This document shows, in pieces, positions 8,731-18,206 of a stretch of 64,000 bases of DNA (position 1 is its first letter; every line of letters begins with the position of its first letter). The notes beneath the pieces are model-generated. The model was given only the letters and a program-made list of their open reading frames with translations, did no database searches and was not told the DNA's origin. Both the position numbers and the translations under genes were made by a program. The stretch comes from Klebsiella electrica (lineage in GTDB: Bacteria; Pseudomonadota; Gammaproteobacteria; Enterobacterales; Enterobacteriaceae): positions 28,371 to 92,370 of the forward strand of contig NZ_CP041249.1 in the NCBI RefSeq assembly GCF_006711645.1. Reading direction: 5' to 3'.

Positions 8731-9131
8731 CTGCTTACTATATCGACGGTGTTAATATTGCCTGGCTAAATGGTGTATGCTTATTTCTTATCTTTGCCGG
8801 GTTTGTCGTGGCACTGGCCATGTTTATCATCCCTAAAAAAATTAATCTGCGAGTCAACAGAGGTAATACATTTATCTTTAGTGTGCTTATAACGTTGGCT
8901 GCGTTTGTCACGGTTGTCGTCTTTACCAGAGGGGCATTCACGATGGAAGAGCTCGAAGCCGGGAGACACTGGAAGAATGACTGCAAGCTCCTGGAGGTGA
9001 ACATCCCGACAGGCACGTTTACCGAACCAGTGAATAAACTGGACTGTGTCGGCATCATCATTAATGTGCCGAGGCTTCAGTATGATGAGTATATCCGCCA
9101 GTGGGAGCTGTATAAGGTTAAAAACAAATGA
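8727..9131 (+). CDS. small membrane protein, paralogue of the 8203 gene
   Basis: 134 residues. Two hydrophobic helices (WLNGVCLFLIFAGFVVALAM and FIFSVLITLAAFVTVVVF), then AGRHWKNDCKLLEVNIPTG and NKLDCVGIIINV, aligning residue for residue with the protein at 8203. Two conserved Cys again. Starts inside the stop of the preceding gene and overlaps the next by 4 bases. Function unknown. Confidence 0.68.
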   Translation: MTAYYIDGVNIAWLNGVCLFLIFAGFVVALAMFIIPKKINLRVNRGNTFIFSVLITLAAFVTVVVFTRGAFTMEELEAGRHWKNDCKLLEVNIPTGTFTEPVNKLDCVGIIINVPRLQYDEYIRQWELYKVKNK

Positions 9132-9418
9132 ATACAAAAAGAGCATGCGGTGTTAGACATGTTATTAACTGGATTGTCCCGGTGTTTTTGCTGGGTGGCC
9201 TGCTGTACCTTTTCTACGATGATTACAGAGATAACAAAACAGCGACTGAAGAACAGTTACTGGCTCTTTCTCATGAAATCCCCTGTGCCGGTGAAGCTTT
9301 CAGGAAAGCACTTCTTAATAATCCGAAGCCATTAACACTCCGCGCAGTGAATAAAATAGCATCAGAGTGCGGTGAAAGCGAAAAACAACTGAAAGCTCTG
9401 AATGGTATCAATAAATGA
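9128..9418 (+). CDS. hypothetical single-pass membrane protein with Cys pair
   Basis: 96 residues. One helix (VINWIVPVFLLGGLLYLFY), then a mostly helical periplasmic part with Cys in HEIPCAGEAF and IASECGESEK. Same design (one anchor plus a two-Cys outer domain) as its neighbours but no clear sequence match. ATGA overlap with the gene before. Confidence 0.62.
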   Translation: MNTKRACGVRHVINWIVPVFLLGGLLYLFYDDYRDNKTATEEQLLALSHEIPCAGEAFRKALLNNPKPLTLRAVNKIASECGESEKQLKALNGINK

Positions 9419-9432
9419 AAGGGGTAATGACA

Positions 9433-9813
9433 ATGGGGTTTGTTACAAAATACGGGTCTTTGTTTGTCCCTGTTATCTACTGGCTTGTTTATCTGGTAGT
9501 CAGGTTTACTTATAACGGACTGGCGGGAGAGTACACGCCTGATTTCATTCAGAGCATTCGTCATGACGGTGTGTTTATTATCTGTGGCTTACTGGTGTTC
9601 TATCTTGCTTGTTTACGAATTAAAGACAGTGGTAGTGAAATCTCAGCAGTACTCTTTTGGTCTATTGTTGGTTTTCATGTGGCTGCGTTAGTTCTTACGC
9701 TTCTTATCTGTTTATGGAAGGGGGTGCTTTTGTGGGACGTTATTTTCTTCTGGCAACTGGGGGCCTCCATGTTATTGCTGTTTTTTATGCCTGCTTACCT
9801 TCTCCTGCGGTGA
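9433..9813 (+). CDS. hypothetical multipass membrane protein
   Basis: 126 residues from ATG 9433, chosen because AAAGGGG lies 8 bases before; ATGs at 9415 and 9427 are alternatives. Four hydrophobic stretches (LFVPVIYWLVYLVV, DGVFIICGLLVFYLACL, IVGFHVAALVLTLLICLW, WQLGASMLLLFFMPAYLLL). Unrecognised; last of the five-gene insert before traC. Confidence 0.6.
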   Translation: MGFVTKYGSLFVPVIYWLVYLVVRFTYNGLAGEYTPDFIQSIRHDGVFIICGLLVFYLACLRIKDSGSEISAVLFWSIVGFHVAALVLTLLICLWKGVLLWDVIFFWQLGASMLLLFFMPAYLLLR

Positions 9814-9897
9814 TTTAACCGTTAATGCTGATATTTTCACGATAATCTGTTTTCTACTTTAGATGGTTAATTAACACCCTCATTAAGGAACGCTCGC

Positions 9898-12537
9898 ATG
9901 AGTAATAACCTGATGGATACCGTTGCTCAGGCCGTGAATTCGCTGGTGTCTGCGTTTAAATTGCCCGACGAATCTGCCAAAGCCAACGACATGCTGGGCA
10001 GCATGAATTTCCCACAGTTCAGCCGGGTTTTGCCCTATAAGGATTATGACTCTGCGACCGGACTGTTTATTAATGCCAAAACCGTCGGTTTTATGTTTGA
10101 GGCCCGACCTTTACCGGGCGCTAACGCACATATCGTGGCCTCGCTGGAAAACCTGCTGAGAACCAAAATTCCCCGCGGTGTTCCGGTGACCATTAATCTT
10201 ATCTCGAGCAAGCTGGTCGGGGACGATATTGAGTATGGGTTACGGGAGTTCAGCTGGAGCGGTAAAGAGGCCAAAAAGTTTAATGCCATTACCCGCGCCT
10301 ATTATCTTCGGGCGGCTGAAACACAGTTCTCCCTGCCTCCGGGGATGGATTTACCCCTGACTCTGCGTAACTACCGTGTCTTTATCTCCTGCTGTGTACC
10401 CCGAAAGAAACATTCGAAAGCACAGATCGTCGAGCTGGAGAACCAGGTAAAAATCATCCGGGCTTCCCTGCAGGGTGCGCAAATTCCAACGCGGATACTG
10501 GATGCCCAGGGCCTGGTCGATATCGTGCGTGAACAGGTGAACCCTGATCCGGGTGAAATGTACCGTAAGCCTTACAAACTGGACCTGTACCAGGACCTGA
10601 ATTATCAGTGTGTGGATGACAGTTTTGATATGCAGGTCACTGCAAACCACCTGAAGATTGGTCTGCTGGACCGGAACGGTAAAGAGAAAGTCACCCGTGT
10701 TACCAATTATCATCTGGCCCGCGATCCGGAAATCGCCTTCCTCTGGACCAGTGCGGACAACTACGCCAACCTGTTGAACCCGGAGCTCTCCATCTCCTGC
10801 CCGTTTGTCATCACGCTGACGTTAATGGTGGAGGACCAGGTGAAGACCCAGAATGAGGCCAACCTGAAGTACCTCGATCTGGAGAAAAAAAGCAAAACCT
10901 CTTATGCGAAATACTTCCCGTCAGTGGAAAAAGAGGTTCAGGAGTGGGGGGACATCCGCCAGCGGCTGGCTACCAATCAGTCCTCTCTGGTGAGTTACTT
11001 CTTTAATATCACGGCCTACACCGACGATAACGCCGAAGCCTCTCTGGCGACCGAGCAGCAGATCCTCAACAGCTATCGTAAAGGCGGCTTTGAGCTGCTG
11101 CCCGCACGTTACCACCATCTGCGAAATTATCTGGCCATGCTGCCGTTTAAATCCGGTGAGGGGCTTTTCAAAGAGCTTCAGGCTGCAGGTGTCGTCAAGC
11201 GGGCAGAAACCTTCAATGTGGCCAACCTGCTGCCGGTTGTTGCCGACAGTCCGTTAGCGCCTGCCGGATTACTGGCGCCCACCTATCGCAACCAGCTGGC
11301 GTTCATCGACCTGTTCTATGAGGGGATGAACAACACCAACTTCAATATGGCGGTCTGCGGGACCTCCGGGGCGGGTAAAACCGGCCTTATTCAGCCACTG
11401 ATCCGCAGCGTGCTGGACTCTGGCGGTTTTGCCTGGGTATTCGACATGGGCGACGGCTATAAGTCCTTATGCGAGAACATGGGCGGGGTTTACCTCGACG
11501 GTGACTCACTGAAATTCAACCCGTTTGCCAACATTCTTGATGACGCCAATTTTGACCTGTCGGCTGAGCGTATCCGCGACCAGATGTCGGTGATGGCGAG
11601 CCCGAACGGCAACCTGGATGAGGTGCATGAAGGTCTGCTGCTGCAGGCGGTGCAGGCGGCCTGGCTGAGCAAGCGTAATAAGGCCCGTATCGATGATGTG
11701 GTCGATTTTCTCAAAACCGCGAAAGAGAGTCAGGAGTACGCCGAGTCACCGACCATTCGCAGCCGCCTGGACGAGATGATTATTCTGCTCGACCAGTACA
11801 CGGTGAATGGTATCTACGGCGATTACTTCAACTCCGATGAACCGTCATTGCACGATGATGCCCGGATGGTGGTCCTCGAGCTGGGCGGTCTTGAATCGCG
11901 GCCTTCCCTGCTGGTCGCGGTCATGTTCTCGCTGATTATCTATATCGAAAACCGGATGTATCAGTCCCCCCGCAGCCTGAAGAAACTGAACGTCATTGAC
12001 GAGGGCTGGCGGCTGCTGGACTTCAAAAACGAAAAAGTCGGCACCTTTATTGAGAAGGGTTACCGTACCGCGCGCCGCCACCTGGGGTCATATATCACCA
12101 TCACGCAAAATATTGTGGATTTCGACTCACCCACCGCATCCAGTGCGGCCCGGGCGGCCTGGGGTAACTCCTCATACAAAGTCATCCTTAAGCAGTCTGC
12201 CAAAGAGTTTGCCAAATATAACCAGCTCTACCCGGATCAGTTTACGCAAATGCAGCGGGACATGATTAACAGCTTTGGGTCAGCCAAAGACCAGTGGTTC
12301 AGCTCCTTCATGCTGCAGGTGGAGGCACATACATCCTGGCATCGTCTGTTCGTCGATCCCCTCAGCCGCGCAATGTACTCCTCAAGCGGGGCCGATTTCG
12401 AGTACATCAAAGGTCGCAAAAAGCAGGGAACGGACATTCACGACGCGGTGTACGAGCTGGCCAGCCGGAATTTCCCGGCAGAAATGTCTGACCTGGAAGC
12501 CCGCATTGCCCATGACAACATAAGGAACGTAGCCTGA
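9898..12537 (+). CDS. traC: TraC conjugative ATPase (VirB4-like)
   Basis: 879 residues (F 875). Cytoplasmic ATPase that powers pilus assembly. Walker A GTSGAGKT at about 488-495; a Walker B region LNVIDEGWRLL at about 695-706, followed by RTARRHLGSYITITQN. RBS AAGGA at proper spacing. Its stop overlaps the trbI start (TGATG). Confidence 0.95.
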   Translation: MSNNLMDTVAQAVNSLVSAFKLPDESAKANDMLGSMNFPQFSRVLPYKDYDSATGLFINAKTVGFMFEARPLPGANAHIVASLENLLRTKIPRGVPVTINLISSKLVGDDIEYGLREFSWSGKEAKKFNAITRAYYLRAAETQFSLPPGMDLPLTLRNYRVFISCCVPRKKHSKAQIVELENQVKIIRASLQGAQIPTRILDAQGLVDIVREQVNPDPGEMYRKPYKLDLYQDLNYQCVDDSFDMQVTANHLKIGLLDRNGKEKVTRVTNYHLARDPEIAFLWTSADNYANLLNPELSISCPFVITLTLMVEDQVKTQNEANLKYLDLEKKSKTSYAKYFPSVEKEVQEWGDIRQRLATNQSSLVSYFFNITAYTDDNAEASLATEQQILNSYRKGGFELLPARYHHLRNYLAMLPFKSGEGLFKELQAAGVVKRAETFNVANLLPVVADSPLAPAGLLAPTYRNQLAFIDLFYEGMNNTNFNMAVCGTSGAGKTGLIQPLIRSVLDSGGFAWVFDMGDGYKSLCENMGGVYLDGDSLKFNPFANILDDANFDLSAERIRDQMSVMASPNGNLDEVHEGLLLQAVQAAWLSKRNKARIDDVVDFLKTAKESQEYAESPTIRSRLDEMIILLDQYTVNGIYGDYFNSDEPSLHDDARMVVLELGGLESRPSLLVAVMFSLIIYIENRMYQSPRSLKKLNVIDEGWRLLDFKNEKVGTFIEKGYRTARRHLGSYITITQNIVDFDSPTASSAARAAWGNSSYKVILKQSAKEFAKYNQLYPDQFTQMQRDMINSFGSAKDQWFSSFMLQVEAHTSWHRLFVDPLSRAMYSSSGADFEYIKGRKKQGTDIHDAVYELASRNFPAEMSDLEARIAHDNIRNVA

Positions 12538-12926
12538 TGGACAACAACTCTGAGCAGCAAAGAACGACATTCTTCACTTTACGACGGAGTCTGACCGTTA
12601 TCGCCCTCGTGGGCACCATTCTGGCGACCAATGTCTTTATCACGCGTCTGGTGCTGGCACATACCGCGCCACGGGTGGTGGCCTTCGATATGAAGAAGAC
12701 GCTGGACAGTTTTATGGACAGCGTCAGTCAGAAGCCGCTGTCAGAGGCGCAGTCAAAAGCGCTCTCAGACCGCTTTAACGCAGCGCTGGAGCAGAGCCTG
12801 GCCGACTATCAGAAAACGAATCATGTCCTGATCCTGGTTTCACCGGCCGTGGTCCAGGGCGCACCCGATGTCACCCGTAAAATCCAGACCGACATTGCCA
12901 CCCGAATGAAGGGGGCGCGGGAATGA
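12537..12926 (+). CDS. trbI: TrbI, inner-membrane pilus protein
   Basis: 129 residues (F 128). N-terminal anchor (LTVIALVGTILATNVFITRLVLA), then a periplasmic helical domain. In F, TrbI affects pilus outgrowth/retraction. Between traC and traW, overlapping both. Confidence 0.88.
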   Translation: MDNNSEQQRTTFFTLRRSLTVIALVGTILATNVFITRLVLAHTAPRVVAFDMKKTLDSFMDSVSQKPLSEAQSKALSDRFNAALEQSLADYQKTNHVLILVSPAVVQGAPDVTRKIQTDIATRMKGARE

Positions 12927-13552
12927 AACGCACCGGTATTGCCGTGCTGGCGTTTTGCCTGATTTCCCCGGGCGTGCCGGCGGCTGACCTGGGAACCTGG
13001 GGGGATCTATGGCCGGTTCAGGAGCAGGACATGCTGACGCTCATTACTCAGCGTCTCGAGGCGCTACAGAAGTCGGGGAAATGGGCGCAGGAAATGGAAG
13101 CTTTCAAAGGACGCGTGATTGAGAACAGCCAGCGACCGGCGCCGGTTGAGGGAGTAGGGAAAGCGGATAAGTATGAACAGCGCTGGTTCGACCCCAGTAT
13201 CCGGCTGACTGAGGACCTGAAAGATCACAACGGGCGGGTGTTCGCGCGCAAAGGCGACGTTCTGAATCCGCTGAAAACGGTCCCCTTTATGCAGACGCTG
13301 TACTTTATCGACGGTGACGATCCGGACCAGGTCGCCTGGATGAAACGGCAGGTCCCCGACACCCTGATAAGCAAAATTATTCTGGTGAAAGGGAGCGTGC
13401 CGGATACGTCAGTGGCGCTCGATGCCCGAATTTATTTTGACCAGAACGGTGTGCTTTCAAAACGGTTCGGCCTGACCAGGGTGCCGGCGCGCATTACCCC
13501 GGCGCCCTCTGGTGAGCGGCTGAACATCGAGACGTTCCCCGCTCATCAATAA
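12923..13552 (+). CDS. traW: TraW pilus assembly protein
   Basis: 209 residues (F 210). Signal peptide 1-21 ending GVPAA, then the TraW domain (GTWGDLWPVQEQDML). Periplasmic; works with TrbC, TraU, TraH and TraF, in many relatives as a TraW-TrbC fusion. Starts by ATGA overlap with trbI. Confidence 0.92.
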   Translation: MKRTGIAVLAFCLISPGVPAADLGTWGDLWPVQEQDMLTLITQRLEALQKSGKWAQEMEAFKGRVIENSQRPAPVEGVGKADKYEQRWFDPSIRLTEDLKDHNGRVFARKGDVLNPLKTVPFMQTLYFIDGDDPDQVAWMKRQVPDTLISKIILVKGSVPDTSVALDARIYFDQNGVLSKRFGLTRVPARITPAPSGERLNIETFPAHQ

Positions 13553-13562
13553 GGATGTTGCC

Positions 13563-14552
13563 GTGAAACCTTTACTGCTTTTCTTCACCACTGTGCTGTT
13601 GTGGGGCCAAAGTCTGAATGTCCTTGCCGACCCGTCCTGCGAAGGCCGCTTTGTTAACCCGATTTCCGATGTTTGCTGGCAGTGCATTTTCCCGATGTCC
13701 ATCGGGAGTGCCTCTGTGGCGGCCGGTGGCGGCCCGGACACGGTGAATCCGGCCAGCCCGATCCAAACGTGCCCCATGCCCCCGCCGATTTTTTACCGTA
13801 TTGGGATGGCGATCGGTTACTGGGAGCCGATGGCCCTGACGGATGTCAGCCGCTCTCCGGGGTGCATGGTGAATATGGGCGGATTTAGCCTCAACCTGGG
13901 GAAAACCGGGATGGGGACCGCGAAAAAGGATGATAAGCAGGTCAACGGGGCCTTCTATCACGTGCACTGGTACAAATATCCGCTGACCAGCTGGCTCAGC
14001 ATTATCACGTCGGCGGGTTGCCTGCAGGGCGGAGATATGGATATCGCCTACCTCTCTGAAATTGACCCGACCTGGGTGGACAGCAGCCTGACCACCATTC
14101 TGAACCCCGAGGCTGTTTTGTTTGCGAACCCGATTGCCCAGGGGGCCTGCGCCGCTGATGCCATCGCCAGCGCATTTAACAAACCGCTGGACATCCTCTT
14201 CTGGTGTGCCGGCTCTCAGGGCTCGATGTACCCCTTCAGTGGCTGGGTCAGCAACGAATCCAGCCCGCTGCAGTCATCGCTGCTGCTGAGTGAACGCATG
14301 GCCTACAAGCTCCACCGGCAGGGACAGATCCTGGAGACCGTCGGGGCCGATGTCGCGGTCTGTTACGAATACCCGTCACCGATTATTCCCAAGGAGCGCT
14401 GGCGGTACCAGATGGTGAATATGTACCCCGACAGCGCGCAGTGCCATCCCCTGGGGCGGACGGTCACGCGCTGGGAGGTCGGGAAAAACCCGCCAGTAAC
14501 CCGAAAGAACTTCGGCTATCTGATGTGGCGAAAACGTAACTGTGTGTATTAA
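13563..14552 (+). CDS. traU: TraU, DNA transfer protein
   Basis: 329 residues (F 330). GTG start after AAGGATGTTGCC. Signal peptide ends VLADP; the cysteine-rich TraU domain starts CEGRFVNPISDVCWQCIFP. Periplasmic, needed mainly for DNA transfer and for stable pili; many Cys depend on disulfide enzymes such as TrbB. Confidence 0.94.
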   Translation: MKPLLLFFTTVLLWGQSLNVLADPSCEGRFVNPISDVCWQCIFPMSIGSASVAAGGGPDTVNPASPIQTCPMPPPIFYRIGMAIGYWEPMALTDVSRSPGCMVNMGGFSLNLGKTGMGTAKKDDKQVNGAFYHVHWYKYPLTSWLSIITSAGCLQGGDMDIAYLSEIDPTWVDSSLTTILNPEAVLFANPIAQGACAADAIASAFNKPLDILFWCAGSQGSMYPFSGWVSNESSPLQSSLLLSERMAYKLHRQGQILETVGADVAVCYEYPSPIIPKERWRYQMVNMYPDSAQCHPLGRTVTRWEVGKNPPVTRKNFGYLMWRKRNCVY

Positions 14553-14564
14553 AGAGGATCAATC

Positions 14565-14738
14565 ATGAAAGAAGAACAGAAACAATGCGACTCACAACCG
14601 GCTCAGTCTCAGGAGGCGTCTCCATGTGCATCACGGGTCACTTTCTGTATGGAGAAAAAGGCAATAACGGCAGAACAATACAGAGACTGGCAATTACTTG
14701 CCGCCAGTCTCCGGCGTAATATTAAAAAGGAGGTCTAA
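14565..14738 (+). CDS. small hypothetical protein after traU
   Basis: 57 residues, MKEEQKQCDSQPAQSQEASP ... EQYRDWQLLAASLRRNIKKEV. AAAGAGGATCAATC before the ATG gives a good RBS. It begins 12 bases after traU and ends exactly where the convergent minus-strand gene ends. Unrecognised; low complexity N-terminus, helical C-terminus. Confidence 0.55.
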   Translation: MKEEQKQCDSQPAQSQEASPCASRVTFCMEKKAITAEQYRDWQLLAASLRRNIKKEV

Positions 14739-14975
14739 TCAATAATTTCCGGATGTGGAAATCATAGCTTCTGTTATTTCAAGGCAAAGGCGGTTATAAG
14801 TTGGGTCGTTTTTATCCTGTATTGTTTTAACGATATTTATGCCAGTTTCGTGTGGTAGATTTCTGATGATGCAAAAAAGTAATTGTTTTAGTGCAATTAT
14901 TTCGTCACTGCGCTGATTATCATCATAGCTAAATGAAACCTTTGCGGATTCTACAGTATTTGTTAGTTCGTTCAT
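14739..14975 (-). CDS. hypothetical protein encoded against the tra operon
   Basis: 78 residues from the ATG at 14975 (CAAGGAGTTAAC before it), on the strand opposite to all tra genes. MNELTNTVESAKVSF ... ALKQLLFCIIRNLPHETG ... TYNRLCLEITEAM. AT-richer than its neighbours. Its stop abuts the stop of the preceding plus-strand gene. Probably an inserted gene; its own promoter must lie at about 14980-15060. Unrecognised. Confidence 0.55.
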   Translation of the reverse strand: MNELTNTVESAKVSFSYDDNQRSDEIIALKQLLFCIIRNLPHETGINIVKTIQDKNDPTYNRLCLEITEAMISTSGNY

Positions 14976-15211
14976 GTTAACTCCTTGTTGGAAAATGTTT
15001 ATCCTGGTCTTTCTTGTCAGGGATGTACCAGGCTTAAACACGCTACTACAACGCGGCCGGGCGCGTAATCCCGGAAATTTATGGCTATGGCATAATCCGT
15101 AATAGTTGCATAACTGGCTGATTCATTTTTATACCCCTCTCAATAATAACGCTTTGTCAGAACCTTAATAACAAACTCCAGACACATTAAATGCTTTTGA
15201 ATGAGGCAAAT

Positions 15212-15859
15212 ATGAATAAAGGATTAACCGGGCTGGCCTGGGGACTGAGCATGTTCTGTGGGGCGGTTTCAGCCGCAGACAATATCAATACACCGGGAAA
15301 TCGCGAGTGGCTGAAACAGCAGGAAGACGTCAGTGAGCAGTTGCGCCAGCATCCGGATAAGGCGCTGCAGCAGGAGCTTGAAGCACAAATCAGTCGTAAC
15401 CCCCTTACCCGTTCGGATCAGCAGTTCATCGATAATCTGGCCAGTGAGCAGCGTGAATCCACCCGGGATAAACCGGCGGAAGGTGCCGTGTATTTCATCT
15501 CCTTCTCAATACCGGACGAGGGGTTAAAACGGATGCTGCATGAAACCCACCGCTACGGTATTCCCGCCACGCTCCGGGGGCTCGTCAATAACGATATGAA
15601 AGCCACGACCGATGCAGTGATGGGGCTGGTTAAAGCGGGGATCACAGAAGGGGTGCAAATCGACCCGACGCTCTATTCACAGTACAACATCCGCAGTGTT
15701 CCCGCGCTGGTTGTGCGCTGCAAAGCCGGTTTTGACGTCATACAGGGCAATATTCGCCTGAAGCAGGCCCTGGAAAAGGTGGTTGAGAAAGGGGATTGTG
15801 CAGACACGGCCCGTAAAATGCTGGGAGCTGCTTCGGATACGCGAAGGAGTGCGTCATGA
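15212..15859 (+). CDS. trbC: TrbC pilus assembly protein
   Basis: 215 residues from ATG 15212, selected because it opens a clean signal peptide (to AVSAA). C-terminal TrbC domain (VYFISFSIPDEGLKRMLHETHRYGIPATLRGL) with thioredoxin-like fold but no CxxC. Interacts with TraW in the periplasm. Overlaps the next gene by 4 bases. Confidence 0.9.
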   Translation: MNKGLTGLAWGLSMFCGAVSAADNINTPGNREWLKQQEDVSEQLRQHPDKALQQELEAQISRNPLTRSDQQFIDNLASEQRESTRDKPAEGAVYFISFSIPDEGLKRMLHETHRYGIPATLRGLVNNDMKATTDAVMGLVKAGITEGVQIDPTLYSQYNIRSVPALVVRCKAGFDVIQGNIRLKQALEKVVEKGDCADTARKMLGAASDTRRSAS

Positions 15860-16239
15860 AAAAGAGGCCATATCATTATATCGACGAGGATATCCGGTAT
15901 CTGGTTGCCTGTATGAACGCCTGTGAGTTCAGGACATACGCGTCCTGCCAGGGACATGGTTACCCGGTGGATATTATTACACCCTATATTGCCTTCACAG
16001 CACGGACAGAGCAGGCTTCCCGGCTAAGCCGATGTCTGTGTGAGGATGCAGAGTCAGCCGTGCCTGAACTCAGCTGGGGGTGGGATATCACCGGCAGTTT
16101 TAATTCAGCGCATTCTCTTTGTTTTCGGCTGAGCCCGACCCGGCCTCACAAAAGGATAAATCGCTGGCGGAGGGGCTCTCTGCGAGGCGATTTCAATATC
16201 ATGGCAAGCTTTGTGAAAAAACAAGGAGGGCTGTCATGA
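15856..16239 (+). CDS. hypothetical protein with SCQGHG motif
   Basis: 127 residues, predicted soluble: YIDEDIRYLVACMNACEFRT then ASCQGHGYPVDIITPYIAF. The SC(E/Q)GH-x-PYI pattern occurs in short uncharacterised phage and plasmid proteins, from memory. Overlaps trbC (ATGA) and traN (4 bases), so it is translationally coupled between them; F has traN directly after trbC. Function unknown. Confidence 0.6.
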   Translation: MKKRPYHYIDEDIRYLVACMNACEFRTYASCQGHGYPVDIITPYIAFTARTEQASRLSRCLCEDAESAVPELSWGWDITGSFNSAHSLCFRLSPTRPHKRINRWRRGSLRGDFNIMASFVKKQGGLS

Positions 16240-18191
16240 AAGAGGTTCCCCTCATTCTTACCCTGCACGCCGCTGTACTCGGGACATTTATCTGGTTTAC
16301 GGCTCCGGCCTGTGCTGACAGCACGTCCGATTACAAAGCGGGCGCTGATTATGCAAAACAGATACAGGGAAGCGGGACTGACGCGCTGAAGAACTTCAAC
16401 GGGGCTGACACGCTGCCAGGGTATACCAGCAAACCGGCGCAGACGAAATATTACGGCGGCGTCTCCGCCAGCGGTGACAGTAACCTGAAAAGCGATTCCG
16501 CAGCGGAATGGGCCAGCAGTGATGTGGGGAACAGCATCACGGAGTCGTTTACTAACCGTCCCCCGGACAGTATTTCGGCCGACGCGCCGTTCATTCAGGC
16601 GGCGAAAGAGACCGAGTCCAGAGCGGATTCGATTGTGGGGAATACCGGTCAGGCCTGTACGGCACAGGTGGTTAATCGTAGCGAGTTCACGAACCATACG
16701 TGTGAGCGGGATTTGCAGGTGGAGAACTTCTGCACGCGGGAGGCGACGCTGAAAGACAACGCCACGACGCAAAAGGTCAGTCGTACATACCAGCAGGCCG
16801 TCCCGCTGTCCTTTACCCGGAACAGCACCCGATGGGGCGGGACGCTGACGATCCCGTCGACAGGGCGCCTGTTAAGTGTTTCCGTTGATGGTGAACCCCT
16901 TCCCGTTCCCTGGATTGATGAGTGTGACAACGAAGGAAAGGTCAGAGATAGCTGCAAGCTTGCAGTCAGTGAAAAAATCAGCCTCTTTGATAAAACATTC
17001 CCTGTCGATGTGATGACCTGGCCTCATACGATGACGACGTGCTCCGGTGGCCAGAATACGCACTGTACCCACCATTACTACGATGGTACCGGGAAAATTC
17101 ACCAGTCTTTCAGCATGGACCGGAACGTTGTTGCAGGGCAGACCTTTGCGGTAACGAAAACGTCGAAAACCCAACCATCAGTGAATGTTAAATCCATTCA
17201 GGTGACGGTCATACTGGTCATGGAAGAGACGGAAACCGTATTTGCACCAGAGGTGGTCTGGGTTGAAAGCTGTCCGTTCAGCAAGGACGAGGGCACGAAA
17301 ACTGGCGAAGAATGTATCAGCCCGGGCGGGACAAAAACTCTCAACCTCGGCGGGAAAGAGTACGCCTTTACGGAGGCCTGCTGGAAATATAAAGACACCT
17401 GGCTGACTCAGCCGGCGGATAACGGCTCCTGTGAAAACCTGATGAGTAATGCGGCCTGTACGTTGTCATCACGCCAGTGTGCGTTCAGCTCGGAGGACGG
17501 GACCTGTCTGCACGAGTATGCCACGTTCTCCTGCGAAACCCGGACCAGCGGAAAGCAGATGGTTTGTGGTGGCGATGTGTTCTGCCTCGATGGCGAGTGC
17601 GATAAAGCGGTCAGCGGCACGAACAACGACTTTGGACAGGCGGTTTCTGAGCTCGCGGCGCTGGCGGCGGCAGGAGAGGATGTTGCTAAGTTGAACGGCG
17701 TGGATGTGAAGGCGTTCACCGGTAAAGCGAAGTACTGCAAAAAATTCGCGGCCGGATTCAGTAACTGCTGCAAAGACAGTGGGTGGGGGCAGGACGTTGG
17801 CCTGGCACGCTGCAGCAGCGAAGAGAAGGCACTGGCCAAAGCAAAAACGAACAAGCTGACGGTTAGCGTGGGGGAGTTTTGCTCTAAGAAGGTATTGGGG
17901 ATCTGCCTGGAGAAGAAACGCAGCTACTGCCAGTTTGACTCCAAGCTGGCCCAGATCGTTCAGGAACAGGGCCGCAACGGACAACTGCATATTAGTTTCG
18001 GGGGCGCCAGCAGCCCGAACTGCCGGGGGATCACGATGGCTGAACTCCAGGGCATTAACTTTAACCGGCTGGATTTTGCGAACTTCATGGAGGATTTAAT
18101 GAATAACCAAAAAATCCCGGATAATGCGGAACTGACAGAGAAAACAAAACAGCGAATTAAAGAACTTCTCACACAGTCATCATCAAAATAA
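16236..18191 (+). CDS. traN: TraN mating-pair stabilisation adhesin
   Basis: 651 residues from ATG 16236 (AGGAGGGCTGTC before it); F TraN has 602. Signal peptide to ACA at about 28. Highly cysteine-rich outer-membrane protein with many conserved Cys-rich blocks (QCAFSSEDGTCLHEYATFSC, CCKDSGWGQDVGLARC). TraN on the donor contacts a recipient outer-membrane protein and sets host preference; the variable middle part (about 220-380) determines receptor type. I cannot assign the receptor class without alignment. Confidence 0.93.
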   Translation: MKEVPLILTLHAAVLGTFIWFTAPACADSTSDYKAGADYAKQIQGSGTDALKNFNGADTLPGYTSKPAQTKYYGGVSASGDSNLKSDSAAEWASSDVGNSITESFTNRPPDSISADAPFIQAAKETESRADSIVGNTGQACTAQVVNRSEFTNHTCERDLQVENFCTREATLKDNATTQKVSRTYQQAVPLSFTRNSTRWGGTLTIPSTGRLLSVSVDGEPLPVPWIDECDNEGKVRDSCKLAVSEKISLFDKTFPVDVMTWPHTMTTCSGGQNTHCTHHYYDGTGKIHQSFSMDRNVVAGQTFAVTKTSKTQPSVNVKSIQVTVILVMEETETVFAPEVVWVESCPFSKDEGTKTGEECISPGGTKTLNLGGKEYAFTEACWKYKDTWLTQPADNGSCENLMSNAACTLSSRQCAFSSEDGTCLHEYATFSCETRTSGKQMVCGGDVFCLDGECDKAVSGTNNDFGQAVSELAALAAAGEDVAKLNGVDVKAFTGKAKYCKKFAAGFSNCCKDSGWGQDVGLARCSSEEKALAKAKTNKLTVSVGEFCSKKVLGICLEKKRSYCQFDSKLAQIVQEQGRNGQLHISFGGASSPNCRGITMAELQGINFNRLDFANFMEDLMNNQKIPDNAELTEKTKQRIKELLTQSSSK

Positions 18192-18206
18192 AAAAGGAAA
18201 GTAAAC

